Positions 18,099 to 25,338 of a stretch of DNA of 64,000 nucleotides are shown piece by piece. The notes beneath the pieces are model-generated. The model did no database searches and was not told the DNA's origin. It saw only the letters and a program-made list of their open reading frames with translations. The position numbers were made by a program, and so were the translations under genes. Numbering within the stretch: position 1 is the stretch's first letter; the number at the start of each line of letters is the position of its first letter. This stretch comes from Lysobacter_K koreensis (GTDB lineage: Bacteria; Pseudomonadota; Gammaproteobacteria; Xanthomonadales; Xanthomonadaceae), in contig NZ_JBHTIH010000002.1 of NCBI RefSeq assembly GCF_042677045.1, forward strand, positions 310,001-374,000. The letters run 5' to 3'.

Positions 18099-18215
18099 GG
18101 CGGGCTTCAACCCGCCATCCCGCCCCAGCAGATCGCGAGGAGTCGCGACGTCGTAGCGACATCCGTAGGTACCGGCACACCGTGCATGGCGACGGCGGGT
18201 TGAAACCCGCCCTAC
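18095..18215. repeat. Inverted pair of GTAG-type repeats holding both stop codons
   Basis: A forward copy (18095-18116, GTAGGGCGGGCTTCAACC then CGCC) and a reverse copy (18194-18215) face each other between the convergent kinase and regulator genes. The kinase TAG stop is 18096-18098 and the regulator TAG stop is 18212-18214, so each stop is the TAG of a repeat's GTAG head. The hairpins probably also serve as 3'-end structures. Confidence 0.85.
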
Positions 18216-18877
18216 GACGCGAGCTGCCGCGCCGGGTCGGTGAGTTCCAGCTCGCGCAGCACCACGCCGGCCTGGGTGCGGTTGCGCACGCCAAGCCGCT
18301 CGAAGATCGCCGACAAGTGCGCCTTGACCGTGCGTTCCTGCACGTCCAGGCGGTCGGCGATCTGCTTGTTGAGCAGCCCCTGGGCCACCAGCGTCAGCAC
18401 CCGGAACTGTTGCGGCGACAGGCTGGCCAGGCGCGCGGCGAGGTCGGCATCGTGGCTGGAACTGTGGGTGCGCGCGACGCTCGCGCGCAGCGAGGCCGGC
18501 AACCACTGCTCGCAGGCGAGCACCGCGCGGATCGCGTCGCGCAGTTCGTCCAGCCCTGAACTCTTGGGTAGGAAACCGGCCGCGCCGTGGTCAAGCGCGC
18601 GCCGCACCACGCGCGGATCGTCGTTCGCGGACACCACTACCACTGCCACCCCGGGATGCTGCGCGCGGATCGCCGCCAGCCCGGCCAAGCCGTGGTTGCC
18701 CGGCATGTGCAGGTCGAGCAGCACCAGGTCGATCCCCGGCTCGGCCTCGAGCGCGGCAAGCACGCCGTCGAGGCTGCCGGTCTCGCGGATATCGGTGCCC
18801 GGCACCGCGTCCACCGCGGCCTGGCGCAGCGCCGCGCGGAACAGCGGGTGGTCATCGGCGATCAACAGGGAGGGCAT
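18212..18877 (-). CDS. LuxR/NarL-family response regulator (CrbR-like)
   Basis: A 221-residue two-domain regulator: receiver (1-about 120) with acidic pair DD at 8-9, phospho-acceptor Asp in VLLDLHMPG, and conserved Lys in GFLPKSS; then a LuxR-type HTH (about 155-215, LSPQQFRVLTLVAQGLLNKQIA ending in the recognition helix VKAHLSAIFERLG). It is convergent with the transporter-fused kinase, a pairing that in Vibrio, Pseudomonas and relatives (CrbS/CrbR) controls acetyl-CoA synthetase and carbon-storage genes. It is divergent from the 3-hydroxybutyrate-oligomer hydrolase, which makes that gene a candidate target. The start at 18877 gives the family N-terminus MPSLLIADDHPLFR. Confidence 0.92.
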   Translation of the reverse strand: MPSLLIADDHPLFRAALRQAAVDAVPGTDIRETGSLDGVLAALEAEPGIDLVLLDLHMPGNHGLAGLAAIRAQHPGVAVVVVSANDDPRVVRRALDHGAAGFLPKSSGLDELRDAIRAVLACEQWLPASLRASVARTHSSSHDADLAARLASLSPQQFRVLTLVAQGLLNKQIADRLDVQERTVKAHLSAIFERLGVRNRTQAGVVLRELELTDPARQLAS

Positions 18878-18955
18878 GGGCAGCGGCGGCGTGGCGCGAT
18901 GGGATATCGCAACCAGACTAGCAAGCGCGGTGCACGCGTGCGCATGCAGGCGCTG

Positions 18956-18997
18956 GTACCAAAGTACGATGGGCCGCGCCGACGGGCTTGTTAGGCT
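18956..18997 (+). promoter_or_regulatory. Candidate activator site and -10 box before the oligomer hydrolase
   Basis: GTACCAAAGTAC (18956-18967) is a dyad of TAC/GTA half-sites like those used by NarL/LuxR-type regulators. TAGGCT (18992-18997) could be a -10 box placing the start point at the ATG at 19004. The dyad would then be centred at about -42, the usual class II activator position, and there is no consensus -35. The arrangement is inferred from spacing only. Confidence 0.35.
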
Positions 18998-19003
18998 GCC
19001 GGC

Positions 19004-20845
19004 ATGGCTAATTCTCCGTTCCGTGTCGCCGCGGCCAGTGCCGCGCCCGTCCTGCTGCTGCTCCTGGCCGCGTGCAGCACGCGCGGCCCGCATCCAACCC
19101 GCGAGACCACACCGATGTTCAGCGCGCCGCGGGTCACCGAGCATCGCAACGGCGACGACCTGCTCACCGCTGGTCTTGGTCGCGACGGATTGCGCGCGAT
19201 GCTGGCGCCTGCGTTCGCCGACCCCGAACGTCCGACGTCGACGGAACTGCGCCGTCGCGCGCTGTGGCAGAACTGGCGTGGCATCGCCGACCTCGCGCCC
19301 GGCGGTGGCTACGGCGACCTCTACGGCAGCACCGCCGATGTGCCAGGACGAGAGTTCAGCGCGCTGGCGACCGTGCCCGGCGCCACCCATCCGCACCGCG
19401 TGCTCGCGCAGGTGCCGGACGGCTTCGATGTCGGCAAGCGTTGCGTGGTGGTGACCGCGTCGTCGGGCTCGCGCGGCATCTACGGGGCGATTGCGGTGGC
19501 CGGTGCCTGGGGCCTGCCGAAAGGCTGCGCGGTGGCCTACACCGACAAGGGCGCGGGCACGGACTACTTCGACCTCGATGCCGACCAGGGCGCACGCGCC
19601 GATGGCACCACCGGCCCACGCGGCGATGGCCTCGCGTTCGCAGCGCAGGCGACGGCGGCGTCCGGCGTCGCGTTCAAGCACGCGCATTCGCAGGACAACC
19701 CGGAGGCGGACTGGGGCCGGCACGTGCAGCAGGCCGCGCAGTTCGCGCTGCAGTCCCTGGGCGAAGCTTTCCCGCAGGCCGCGCCATTCACCTTCGACAA
19801 CACGCGGGTGATCGCGGTCGGCATCTCCAACGGCGGCGGCGCGGTGCTGCGCGCCGCGGAGTTGGACGGTGACTGGCTGGATGCGGTGGTCGCCGGCGAA
19901 CCGAACGTGTACGTGGTGGGCGAGGGCAGCCGCGCCCTCTACGACTACACCACCGAGGCCGCGCTGCTGATGCCGTGCGCGTTGCTCGACGCCGCGTTGG
20001 CGCCGCTGCCGCAGCCGCCGCTCGCGGCGCAGGCGACGCCGGCGTGGACCCAGCACTGCGCCGCCCTCAAGGCCGCCGGACTGGTCGAGGGCGACAGCGT
20101 GGCAGCTCAGGCCAGCTTCGCGCATGCGCGCCTGCGCTCGGTCGGCTGGACCGACGCGGCACTTCGCAGCGGCGCGTTGTCGGTGGGATTCGACCTGTGG
20201 CGCGCGGTCGCTGCCACTTACGCGTCGGCCTACGGCCGGTACGCCGCGGGCGCCCATCCCTGCGGGTATGTGTTCTCGGCGACCAATCCCGACGGCAGCG
20301 CGCGCGTCGCCAGCGCGGCCGAGCGTGCTGCGTGGTGGAGCGACGCCAGCGGCATTCCGCCCGGCGCCGGGGTGGGCCTGGTCGATGCCACGCCAGCAGG
20401 CTCGCCACCGCTGACATCACTTCGATGCCTGCGCGGGCTTTGGAGTGGTTCGCACGCCGACGCGCAGCGGGTGCGCCGCGGCATCGACGAAACCCGTGCC
20501 GCGTCGCCGCGCGCCGGCCTGCCGGTCATCGTGGTCCACGGCCTCGACGACGGCCTGATCCCCGCCGCATTCAGCAGTGCGCCATACGTGGCCATGGCGC
20601 AGGGCGCCGGCCGCGACGTGCGCTATTGGCAGGTGCGCAACGCACAGCATTTCGACGCGTTCCTCGGCCTGCCTGATTACGCCGCGCGCTACGTCCCGCT
20701 GCTGCCCTACGTCTATGCCGCGCTGGATCGGGTGAAGGCGCACCTCGACGGCGCCGCCGCCTTGCCCGCCAGCACCGTGGTCGACACCACGCCGCGCGGG
20801 GCCGGCAAGGCGCTGGACGCGACGCATCTGGCACTGCCGCGTTAG
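19004..20845 (+). CDS. D-(-)-3-hydroxybutyrate oligomer hydrolase, lipoprotein
   Basis: This 613-residue protein matches the 3HB-oligomer hydrolase family (PF10605), which cleaves soluble oligomers released from poly-3-hydroxybutyrate. A lipoprotein signal (LLLLLAAC, lipid-bearing Cys24) places it on the periplasmic side of a membrane or at the surface. Ser275 in GISNGGG is the likely nucleophile of an alpha/beta-hydrolase-like site; other family segments are TASSGSRGIYGAIA, AYTDKGAGTDYFDL and IVVHGLDDGLIP, with His in the QHFDAFL segment as probable catalytic base. No ribosome binding site precedes the ATG, so the mRNA may be leaderless. It fits functionally with phaE-phaC 0.9 kb downstream and possibly with the GntP-type permease. 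Confidence 0.85.
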   Translation: MANSPFRVAAASAAPVLLLLLAACSTRGPHPTRETTPMFSAPRVTEHRNGDDLLTAGLGRDGLRAMLAPAFADPERPTSTELRRRALWQNWRGIADLAPGGGYGDLYGSTADVPGREFSALATVPGATHPHRVLAQVPDGFDVGKRCVVVTASSGSRGIYGAIAVAGAWGLPKGCAVAYTDKGAGTDYFDLDADQGARADGTTGPRGDGLAFAAQATAASGVAFKHAHSQDNPEADWGRHVQQAAQFALQSLGEAFPQAAPFTFDNTRVIAVGISNGGGAVLRAAELDGDWLDAVVAGEPNVYVVGEGSRALYDYTTEAALLMPCALLDAALAPLPQPPLAAQATPAWTQHCAALKAAGLVEGDSVAAQASFAHARLRSVGWTDAALRSGALSVGFDLWRAVAATYASAYGRYAAGAHPCGYVFSATNPDGSARVASAAERAAWWSDASGIPPGAGVGLVDATPAGSPPLTSLRCLRGLWSGSHADAQRVRRGIDETRAASPRAGLPVIVVHGLDDGLIPAAFSSAPYVAMAQGAGRDVRYWQVRNAQHFDAFLGLPDYAARYVPLLPYVYAALDRVKAHLDGAAALPASTVVDTTPRGAGKALDATHLALPR

Positions 20846-20970
20846 CGGATGACGAGGGCCGTTGGCCGAAGGCTTCACGGCGGCCCCGAGCGCGCTTACT
20901 TGCCGGCTTCACGCCAACTTTGGCAGGCTGTGACCTTCGTTCCCCGGAACGGCCAACCACGGACCGCCGC

Positions 20971-21585
20971 ATGAAGCGCCACTTCTCGATGCTCCGCGAA
21001 TTCCACCTCGCGGACTGGTTCACCCTCGGCAACGCGTTCTGCGGCACCGGCGCGGTCTTCGCCGCGATGCGTTTCCTGCAGGAAGGCGGCGTGCGCGACT
21101 TGCTGATCGGCATGGCGCTGATCCCGCTGGCCTTCATCCTCGACGCGCTCGACGGCAACGTCGCACGCTGGCGCAAGTCGGCCTCCACGCTCGGGCGCGA
21201 ACTGGACTCGCTGGCCGACGTGATCTCGTTCGGCGTCGCCCCGGCCGCGCTGGCGTATGCCTGCGGGCTGCAGGGCGGCTGGGACTGGATCGTGCTGAGC
21301 TATTTCGTCGGTTGCGGCGTCAGCCGGCTGGCACGCTACAACGTCACCGCCGAAGCGCTGTCAGGTGACGGCGACAAGGTGAAGTACTTCGAAGGCACGC
21401 CGATCCCGACCAGCCTGGTGCTGGTGGTGGTGCTCGCAATCGCGACCTGGCAGGGCGCCATCGGCGACAACCTGTGGTTTGGCATGGTCCAGTTCGGGCC
21501 TTGGCAGTTCCACCCGCTGGTGCTGATGTTCTTCGTCTCCGGCTCGCTGATGATCAGCAAGACCCTGCGTATCCCCAAACCCTAG
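20971..21585 (+). CDS. pssA: CDP-diacylglycerol-serine O-phosphatidyltransferase
   Basis: PssA makes phosphatidylserine, the precursor of phosphatidylethanolamine. The 204-residue membrane protein has the exact CDP-alcohol phosphatidyltransferase motif D-x2-DG-x2-AR-x8-G-x3-D-x3-D, seen as DALDGNVARW continuing to LGRELDSLAD (about residues 51-76), and five to six hydrophobic helices. The start is placed at MKRHFSMLREFHLADW; an open in-frame extension upstream to 20920 is not family-like. The family also includes other CDP-alcohol transferases, but N-terminus, size and the HLADWFTLGNAFCG segment favour PssA. It stands alone between the oligomer hydrolase and phaE, followed by a repeat pair. 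Confidence 0.87.
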   Translation: MKRHFSMLREFHLADWFTLGNAFCGTGAVFAAMRFLQEGGVRDLLIGMALIPLAFILDALDGNVARWRKSASTLGRELDSLADVISFGVAPAALAYACGLQGGWDWIVLSYFVGCGVSRLARYNVTAEALSGDGDKVKYFEGTPIPTSLVLVVVLAIATWQGAIGDNLWFGMVQFGPWQFHPLVLMFFVSGSLMISKTLRIPKP

Positions 21586-21598
21586 AAAAAGAACCGTT

Positions 21599-21668
21599 GT
21601 AGATCCGAGCCTACTCGGATCGCATCTCGGGCCGACCGCAAGAGCGATCCGAGCGGGCTCGGATCTAT
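21599..21668. repeat. Inverted pair of GTAG-type repeats (ATCCGAGC family)
   Basis: Forward copy at 21599-21622 (GTAGATCCGAGCCTACTCGG then ATCG) and an opposed copy at 21645-21668 whose tetranucleotide has changed to CTAT. The pair lies between pssA and phaE and may form a terminator-like cruciform. Confidence 0.7.
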
Positions 21669-21736
21669 TGAGTCGCGGGGCCGCGGCGCCCGCAACAGCC
21701 GCGTTGCTATCATTCCGCGACGACCCGGAGGATGCG

Positions 21737-22864
21737 ATGGCCAACACCGATTTCGACGCGATGGCGCGGCAGTACTGGAACGCGTGGGGCGAGTCGATGC
21801 GCGCTGCCCAGCCGCCCGCGCAGCCGGCCGTGCCGGGCTGGGACCAGGCGATCGCCTGGTGGTCGCAGCTGGCCAAGGGCGCGCCCGGGTTCCCAGGCAT
21901 GTCTGCCGGCGCGAGCGGCGCTGGCCATTCCGGGGTCAACGACACGTTGGATCGCTTCAACAGCCAAGCGCGCGGCTGGTACGCGCAGATGCAGCAGCTA
22001 GCGGCGCAGTTCGCCGGCCAGGACGCGGGCGCCGCCGATATCGCCGGCGCCTGGAAGCAGGCGATGGGCGGGCAGGGCGGCAACCCGTTCGCCGAGATGT
22101 TCAGCCACATGCAAGGCCCCGGCCAGCACGGCGTCGGGCAATGGTTCGAGCAGGCCAAGCCCTACCTGCAGGGGCTGGAAGCCTGGCAGCGCGGCAGCCA
22201 GTCGTGGCAGGCTACGCCGGCGTTCGGCTTCGCGCGTGAACACCAGGAGCGCTGGCAGCAACTCGCCCAGGCGCAGGCCGATTACCAGGAAAAAACCCAG
22301 GCCTACAACGCGCTGATGGGCGAGGCTGGGCAGCGCGCATTCGAAGTGTTCGAGGCCAAGCTCGCCGAACGCAGCGAACCGGGCCGGCAACTGACGACCG
22401 CGCGCGCGTTGTTCGACCTGTGGATCGATGCGGCCGAGGAGGCCTACGCGAAGATCGCGTTGTCGTCGCGCTTCCGCGAGGTGTACGGCGACCTGGTCAA
22501 CTCGCAGATGCGCCTGCGCGCCGGCGTGCAGCGCGAGATCGAGCAGGCCAGCGGCGTGCTCGGGATGCCAACCCGCACCGAGATCGATTCGGCGCATCGC
22601 AAGATCGTGCAGCTGGAGCGCGAGCTACGCCGGTTGCGCGAGGCGATGACAGAACGCGACGCCGCCAAGCCGGTTGTCGAACCGGCTGCGACCAAGTCCG
22701 ACGTGGCGAAGCCCGGCGCGGTCCAGCGCGTCAGCAAGCGTGATGCCGCGCAGCGCGCTGGCAAAACCACGACAACGCCGGCCAAACCCGACCGGAAGGA
22801 CGCCGCACCTGCGGCCAAGCGCAGTGCGGTAGCGAACGCGTCGAAGCCGAAGGGGAAGCGCTGA
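21737..22864 (+). CDS. phaE: Class III polyhydroxyalkanoate synthase subunit PhaE
   Basis: PhaE is the non-catalytic partner of PhaC in class III PHA synthases. The 375-residue protein has the family pattern: W-rich N-terminus (WDQAIAWWSQLA, VGQWFEQAKPYLQG), a helical core (AEEAYAKIALSSRFREVYGDLVNSQMRLR) and a coiled-coil ending PTRTEIDSAHRKIVQLERE. It then carries an unusual tail of about 60 residues rich in Lys, Ala and Pro, similar in composition to histone H1-like and PhaF-type tails. The ATG at 21737 follows a GGAGG site. The phaC start is 2 bases after the stop, so the two are co-translated. Confidence 0.9.
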   Translation: MANTDFDAMARQYWNAWGESMRAAQPPAQPAVPGWDQAIAWWSQLAKGAPGFPGMSAGASGAGHSGVNDTLDRFNSQARGWYAQMQQLAAQFAGQDAGAADIAGAWKQAMGGQGGNPFAEMFSHMQGPGQHGVGQWFEQAKPYLQGLEAWQRGSQSWQATPAFGFAREHQERWQQLAQAQADYQEKTQAYNALMGEAGQRAFEVFEAKLAERSEPGRQLTTARALFDLWIDAAEEAYAKIALSSRFREVYGDLVNSQMRLRAGVQREIEQASGVLGMPTRTEIDSAHRKIVQLERELRRLREAMTERDAAKPVVEPAATKSDVAKPGAVQRVSKRDAAQRAGKTTTTPAKPDRKDAAPAAKRSAVANASKPKGKR

Positions 22865-22865
22865 C

Positions 22866-23951
22866 ATGAACGGTTTCGACCTCAACGGCCCGCTCAACTT
22901 CACCGCCGAATCGCTGGCGCAGGAAGCATCCAGCACCCAAGCCAAGCTGCAGGCCGGCCTGGGCACCCTGCGCGACGTCGACGACGTGACCTACGGTGCC
23001 ACCGCCAAAGACGAAGTCTGGCGCGACGGCAAGGTGGTGCTGTACCGCTTCCGCGGCGCGCACGCGCCATCGGCGAAGGTGCCGCTGCTGATCTGCTACG
23101 CGCTGGTCAACCGCCCGTACATGGTCGACCTGCAGGCCGACAAGTCGATCGTCCGTGGCCTGCTCGAGCGCGGCGAGGACGTCTACGTGCTCGACTGGGG
23201 CTACCCCGACCGGTCCGACCGCTACCTCGAACTCGAGGACTACATCCAGCGTTTCCTCGGCGGCGCGGTCGACCATCTGCGCCGTACGTTCGGTCTCGAT
23301 GCGATCAACCTGCTTGGAATCTGCCAGGGCGGCGCGTTCTCGTTGTGCTACAGCGCGCTGAACCCGGCCAAGGTCCGCAACCTCATCACCATGGTCACCC
23401 CGGTGGACTTCCACACCGACGACAACATGCTGGGCAACTGGACCCGCGGGCTCGACGTCGACCTGTTCGTCGACACGCTCGGCAACGTGCCGGCCGACCT
23501 GATGAACATGACCTACCTCACGCTCAAGCCGTGGCGGCTGTTCGTGCAGAAGTACGTGGGGATGGTCGACATCCTCGACAACAAGGCCGCGCTGGAGGAT
23601 TTCCTGCGCATGGAGAAGTGGATCTTCGATTCGCCCGACCAGGCCGGCGAGGCGTTCCGCCAGTTCGTCAAGCAGTTTTACCAAAGCAACGGCTTCGTCA
23701 ATGGCGGCATCGACATCGGCGGCCGCGAAGTGCACCTGGGCGATGTCGCGATGCCGGTGCTCAACATCTTCGCCGAGCAGGACCACCTGGTGCCGCCGGC
23801 GGCGTCCAAGGCATTGGCGGGACTGGTCGGCACCGACGACTACAGCGAACTGTCGTTCAAGGGCGGCCACATCGGGATCTACGTGTCGGGTCGCGCGCAG
23901 CGCGAAGTGCCCAGCGCAATCCATGACTGGCTCGCGCAGCGGGCGCGCTGA
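22866..23951 (+). CDS. phaC: Class III polyhydroxyalkanoate synthase subunit PhaC
   Basis: PhaC polymerises 3-hydroxyacyl-CoA (mainly 3-hydroxybutyryl-CoA for class III) into storage polyester. The 361-residue length is right for class III enzymes, which are shorter than class I/II (about 560-600). The lipase-like box GICQGG contains catalytic Cys153; Asp306 (AEQDHLVPP) and His335 (GGHIGIYVSG) complete the triad. Other markers are YVLDWGYPDRSDRYLELEDY and MVTPVDFHTDDNMLGNW. It follows phaE by 2 bases. No phaA/phaB (thiolase, reductase) genes are in the window, so monomer supply must be encoded elsewhere. Confidence 0.95.
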   Translation: MNGFDLNGPLNFTAESLAQEASSTQAKLQAGLGTLRDVDDVTYGATAKDEVWRDGKVVLYRFRGAHAPSAKVPLLICYALVNRPYMVDLQADKSIVRGLLERGEDVYVLDWGYPDRSDRYLELEDYIQRFLGGAVDHLRRTFGLDAINLLGICQGGAFSLCYSALNPAKVRNLITMVTPVDFHTDDNMLGNWTRGLDVDLFVDTLGNVPADLMNMTYLTLKPWRLFVQKYVGMVDILDNKAALEDFLRMEKWIFDSPDQAGEAFRQFVKQFYQSNGFVNGGIDIGGREVHLGDVAMPVLNIFAEQDHLVPPAASKALAGLVGTDDYSELSFKGGHIGIYVSGRAQREVPSAIHDWLAQRAR

Positions 23952-24004
23952 TCGCGCTGATCGCGCGTTGGGCTGCCGGGCGGTGACACGCGGTTGATGC
24001 GCAC

Positions 24005-24385
24005 ATGAAAGCCCGCCGCCTGCCGTGCGCCCTGGTCCTTGCGTTGCTGGTCAGCACGACTGCCGCCGCGGCGCCGATCGCCAGTCCCGAACGCGAGATC
24101 GAGCAGCTGATCAGTGCGCTGGGCGCATCGGGGTGCCAGTTCCAGCGCAACGGCAGCTGGCACGATGCCGCGCAGGCGCAGGCCCACCTGCGAAAGAAAT
24201 ACGCGTACCTGCACAAGCGCCACATGGTTGCCAGCGCCGAGCAATTCATCGAGCGCGCCGGCAGCGAAAGCAGCCTCAGTGGCCGCGCTTACCAAGTGCG
24301 CTGCCCGGGCCGGCCGCCGGTCGCTTCGGCGGCGTGGTTGCGCGCGAAGCTGGCCGAGATCCGCCGCACCGCGCCATCACGCTGA
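24005..24385 (+). CDS. DUF5329 (YfeK-like) small secreted protein
   Basis: A 126-residue protein with a clear signal peptide (MKARRLPCALVLALLVSTTA, cleavage near AAAAP). The mature part matches the YfeK/DUF5329 pattern: EREIEQLISALGASGCQFQR, then AQAHLRKKYAYLHKR, SAEQFIERAGSESSLSG and YQVRCPG, with two cysteines that could form a disulfide in the periplasm. The function of this family is unknown. The gene is 53 bases after phaC and could be read from the same transcript, though no functional link is evident. A PspC-domain gene follows 41 bases later. Confidence 0.8.
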   Translation: MKARRLPCALVLALLVSTTAAAAPIASPEREIEQLISALGASGCQFQRNGSWHDAAQAQAHLRKKYAYLHKRHMVASAEQFIERAGSESSLSGRAYQVRCPGRPPVASAAWLRAKLAEIRRTAPSR

Positions 24386-24426
24386 GGCGCTAGACTCGTT
24401 GCCATCGCTGCCAGGACCGAGCCGCC

Positions 24427-24627
24427 ATGAACACATCTCGACCCTTCGCCCGTTCCCGCCACGACCGCATGATCGCCGGGGTGATCGGCGGCATCGCCCA
24501 GCGCTACGGCTGGAACTCGACGCTGCTGCGCGCGATCTACGTGATCGCCTCGATCGCGTCGGTGGCGTTCCCCGGCATCCTCGTTTACCTGATCGCATGG
24601 CTGCTGATGCCGGAAGAGGGCAACTGA
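24427..24627 (+). CDS. PspC-domain small membrane protein
   Basis: This 66-residue protein is essentially one PspC domain: RSRHDRMIAGVIGGIAQRYG followed by a hydrophobic segment (about 33-60) and the end AWLLMPEEG. PspC domains occur in phage-shock and envelope-stress proteins, but many such stand-alone proteins have no known role, and no pspA/pspB/pspF genes are nearby. The following gene begins right at or shortly after its TGA stop, so the two are probably co-transcribed and both act at the inner membrane. Confidence 0.85.
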   Translation: MNTSRPFARSRHDRMIAGVIGGIAQRYGWNSTLLRAIYVIASIASVAFPGILVYLIAWLLMPEEGN

Positions 24628-24662
24628 GCGAACGGCATCCCAGGCGGTGGCTGCGGACGCCG

Positions 24663-25076
24663 GTGTTGGCGCTGGGCATGCTGTGGGCGCTGCCAAACAC
24701 GGTGCTCGGCCTGATCGGTGGTGGCGTGGGCCTGGCGTTCGGCGCGCACGTGCACCTGCGACGTGGCGACATGGCCCTCGTGTTTCACCGCTGGCCGTGG
24801 GGGCCGGGCGGGGCGATCACCCTGGGCAACGTCATCCTGCATACCGGCGACACCCTCGATTCGCCATGCGTGACCTACGCCCACCGCGCCGGCCACGGCG
24901 ACGAGCCGCACATCCTGCTGTCCGACCATGAACGCGCGCATGTCTACCAGTACATGGCGCTGGGCCCGTTGTTCCTGCCGCTGTACCTCGTCTGCGGCGG
25001 GGTCAGCGTCCGCAACCGCTTCGAACGCGCCGCCGATCGCTATGCGATGACGGGCCACGGCTGGTGGCCGTGGTAA
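24663..25076 (+). CDS. Putative small membrane metallopeptidase-like protein (HExxH)
   Basis: The frame encodes about 137 residues from a GTG at 24663; an ATG at 24678 or a CTG at 24624 overlapping the preceding stop are alternatives, as no start has a well-placed ribosome binding site. An N-terminal hydrophobic hairpin (ALPNTVLGLIGGGVGLAFG) is followed by a beta-rich part, then DHERAHVYQYM (HExxH at 24927-24941), a second hydrophobic helix (GPLFLPLYLVCGG) and RFERAADRYAM, an ExxAD motif 31 residues after the first Glu. That order resembles the zinc-binding layout of M48-type peptidases. The domain is much smaller than M48, so activity is a hypothesis. It follows the PspC-type gene. Confidence 0.6.
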   Translation: MLALGMLWALPNTVLGLIGGGVGLAFGAHVHLRRGDMALVFHRWPWGPGGAITLGNVILHTGDTLDSPCVTYAHRAGHGDEPHILLSDHERAHVYQYMALGPLFLPLYLVCGGVSVRNRFERAADRYAMTGHGWWPW

Positions 25077-25136
25077 CCGACCGACGAACGGCACGGGCTT
25101 TTTTACCTTGCGATAACAGCGACGGGACTAAAGTCG

Positions 25137-25311
25137 CAGGCGTCGGAGGAAATCGCAGAAGGCGCAAGCCCGAAGCCCGCATCCGACACGGAAGGCTCAG
25201 CCACCCGAGAGTAAATCCTCGCCGAGACTGGGCCTTCTCTATGTCTGGTTGTCGGCGCGCCCCACCTGGGCAGCGAATTTGTCGCCCAGTGCGATTGGCA
25301 TTCTCGGCCTG
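25137..25311 (+). ncRNA. Structured RNA candidate with 6S-like architecture
   Basis: This gene-free stretch can fold into one long rod. The ends pair (CAGGC 25137-25141 with GCCTG 25307-25311), then AATCGCA (25151-25157) with TGCGATT (25290-25296), and a 10-bp terminal stem pairs GAAGGCTCAG (25191-25200) with CTGGGCCTTC (25228-25237). The centre holds a GGC-GCAA-GCC mini-hairpin and a 3'-side hairpin CTGGGC/GCCCAG (25266-25289). Closing stem, central bubble with side hairpin and terminal stem, at about 175 bases, resemble 6S RNA, as does the 3' segment GGCATTCTCGG. A weak promoter (TTGCGA 25108, TAAAGT 25129) precedes it. Against this, the neighbours are not the usual zapA/ygfA. Confidence 0.35.
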
Positions 25312-25338
25312 AAAAAGAAAACGCCCGCCGAGGCGGGC
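25312..25338 (-). terminator. Terminator downstream of tRNA-Leu
   Basis: On the minus strand GCCCGC (25338-25333), CTCG loop, GCGGGC (25328-25323) is followed by GTTTTCTTTTT. It lies about 80 bases after the tRNA 3' end and closes the minus-strand transcript. Confidence 0.8.

Noticed and set aside
24005..25076. One long fused frame running through the DUF5329 and PspC-type genes into the HExxH gene
   Set aside because: The upstream part is out of frame with both real genes and has no family features; only the part after about 24620 looks like protein.
25100..25320. tmRNA, RNase P RNA or signal recognition particle RNA, or a known riboswitch
   Set aside because: The diagnostic cores (GGAAGGAAGCAGCC of SRP RNA, GAGGAAAGTCC of RNase P, the tRNA-like ends of tmRNA) are absent, and no downstream gene on the same strand exists for a riboswitch to control.
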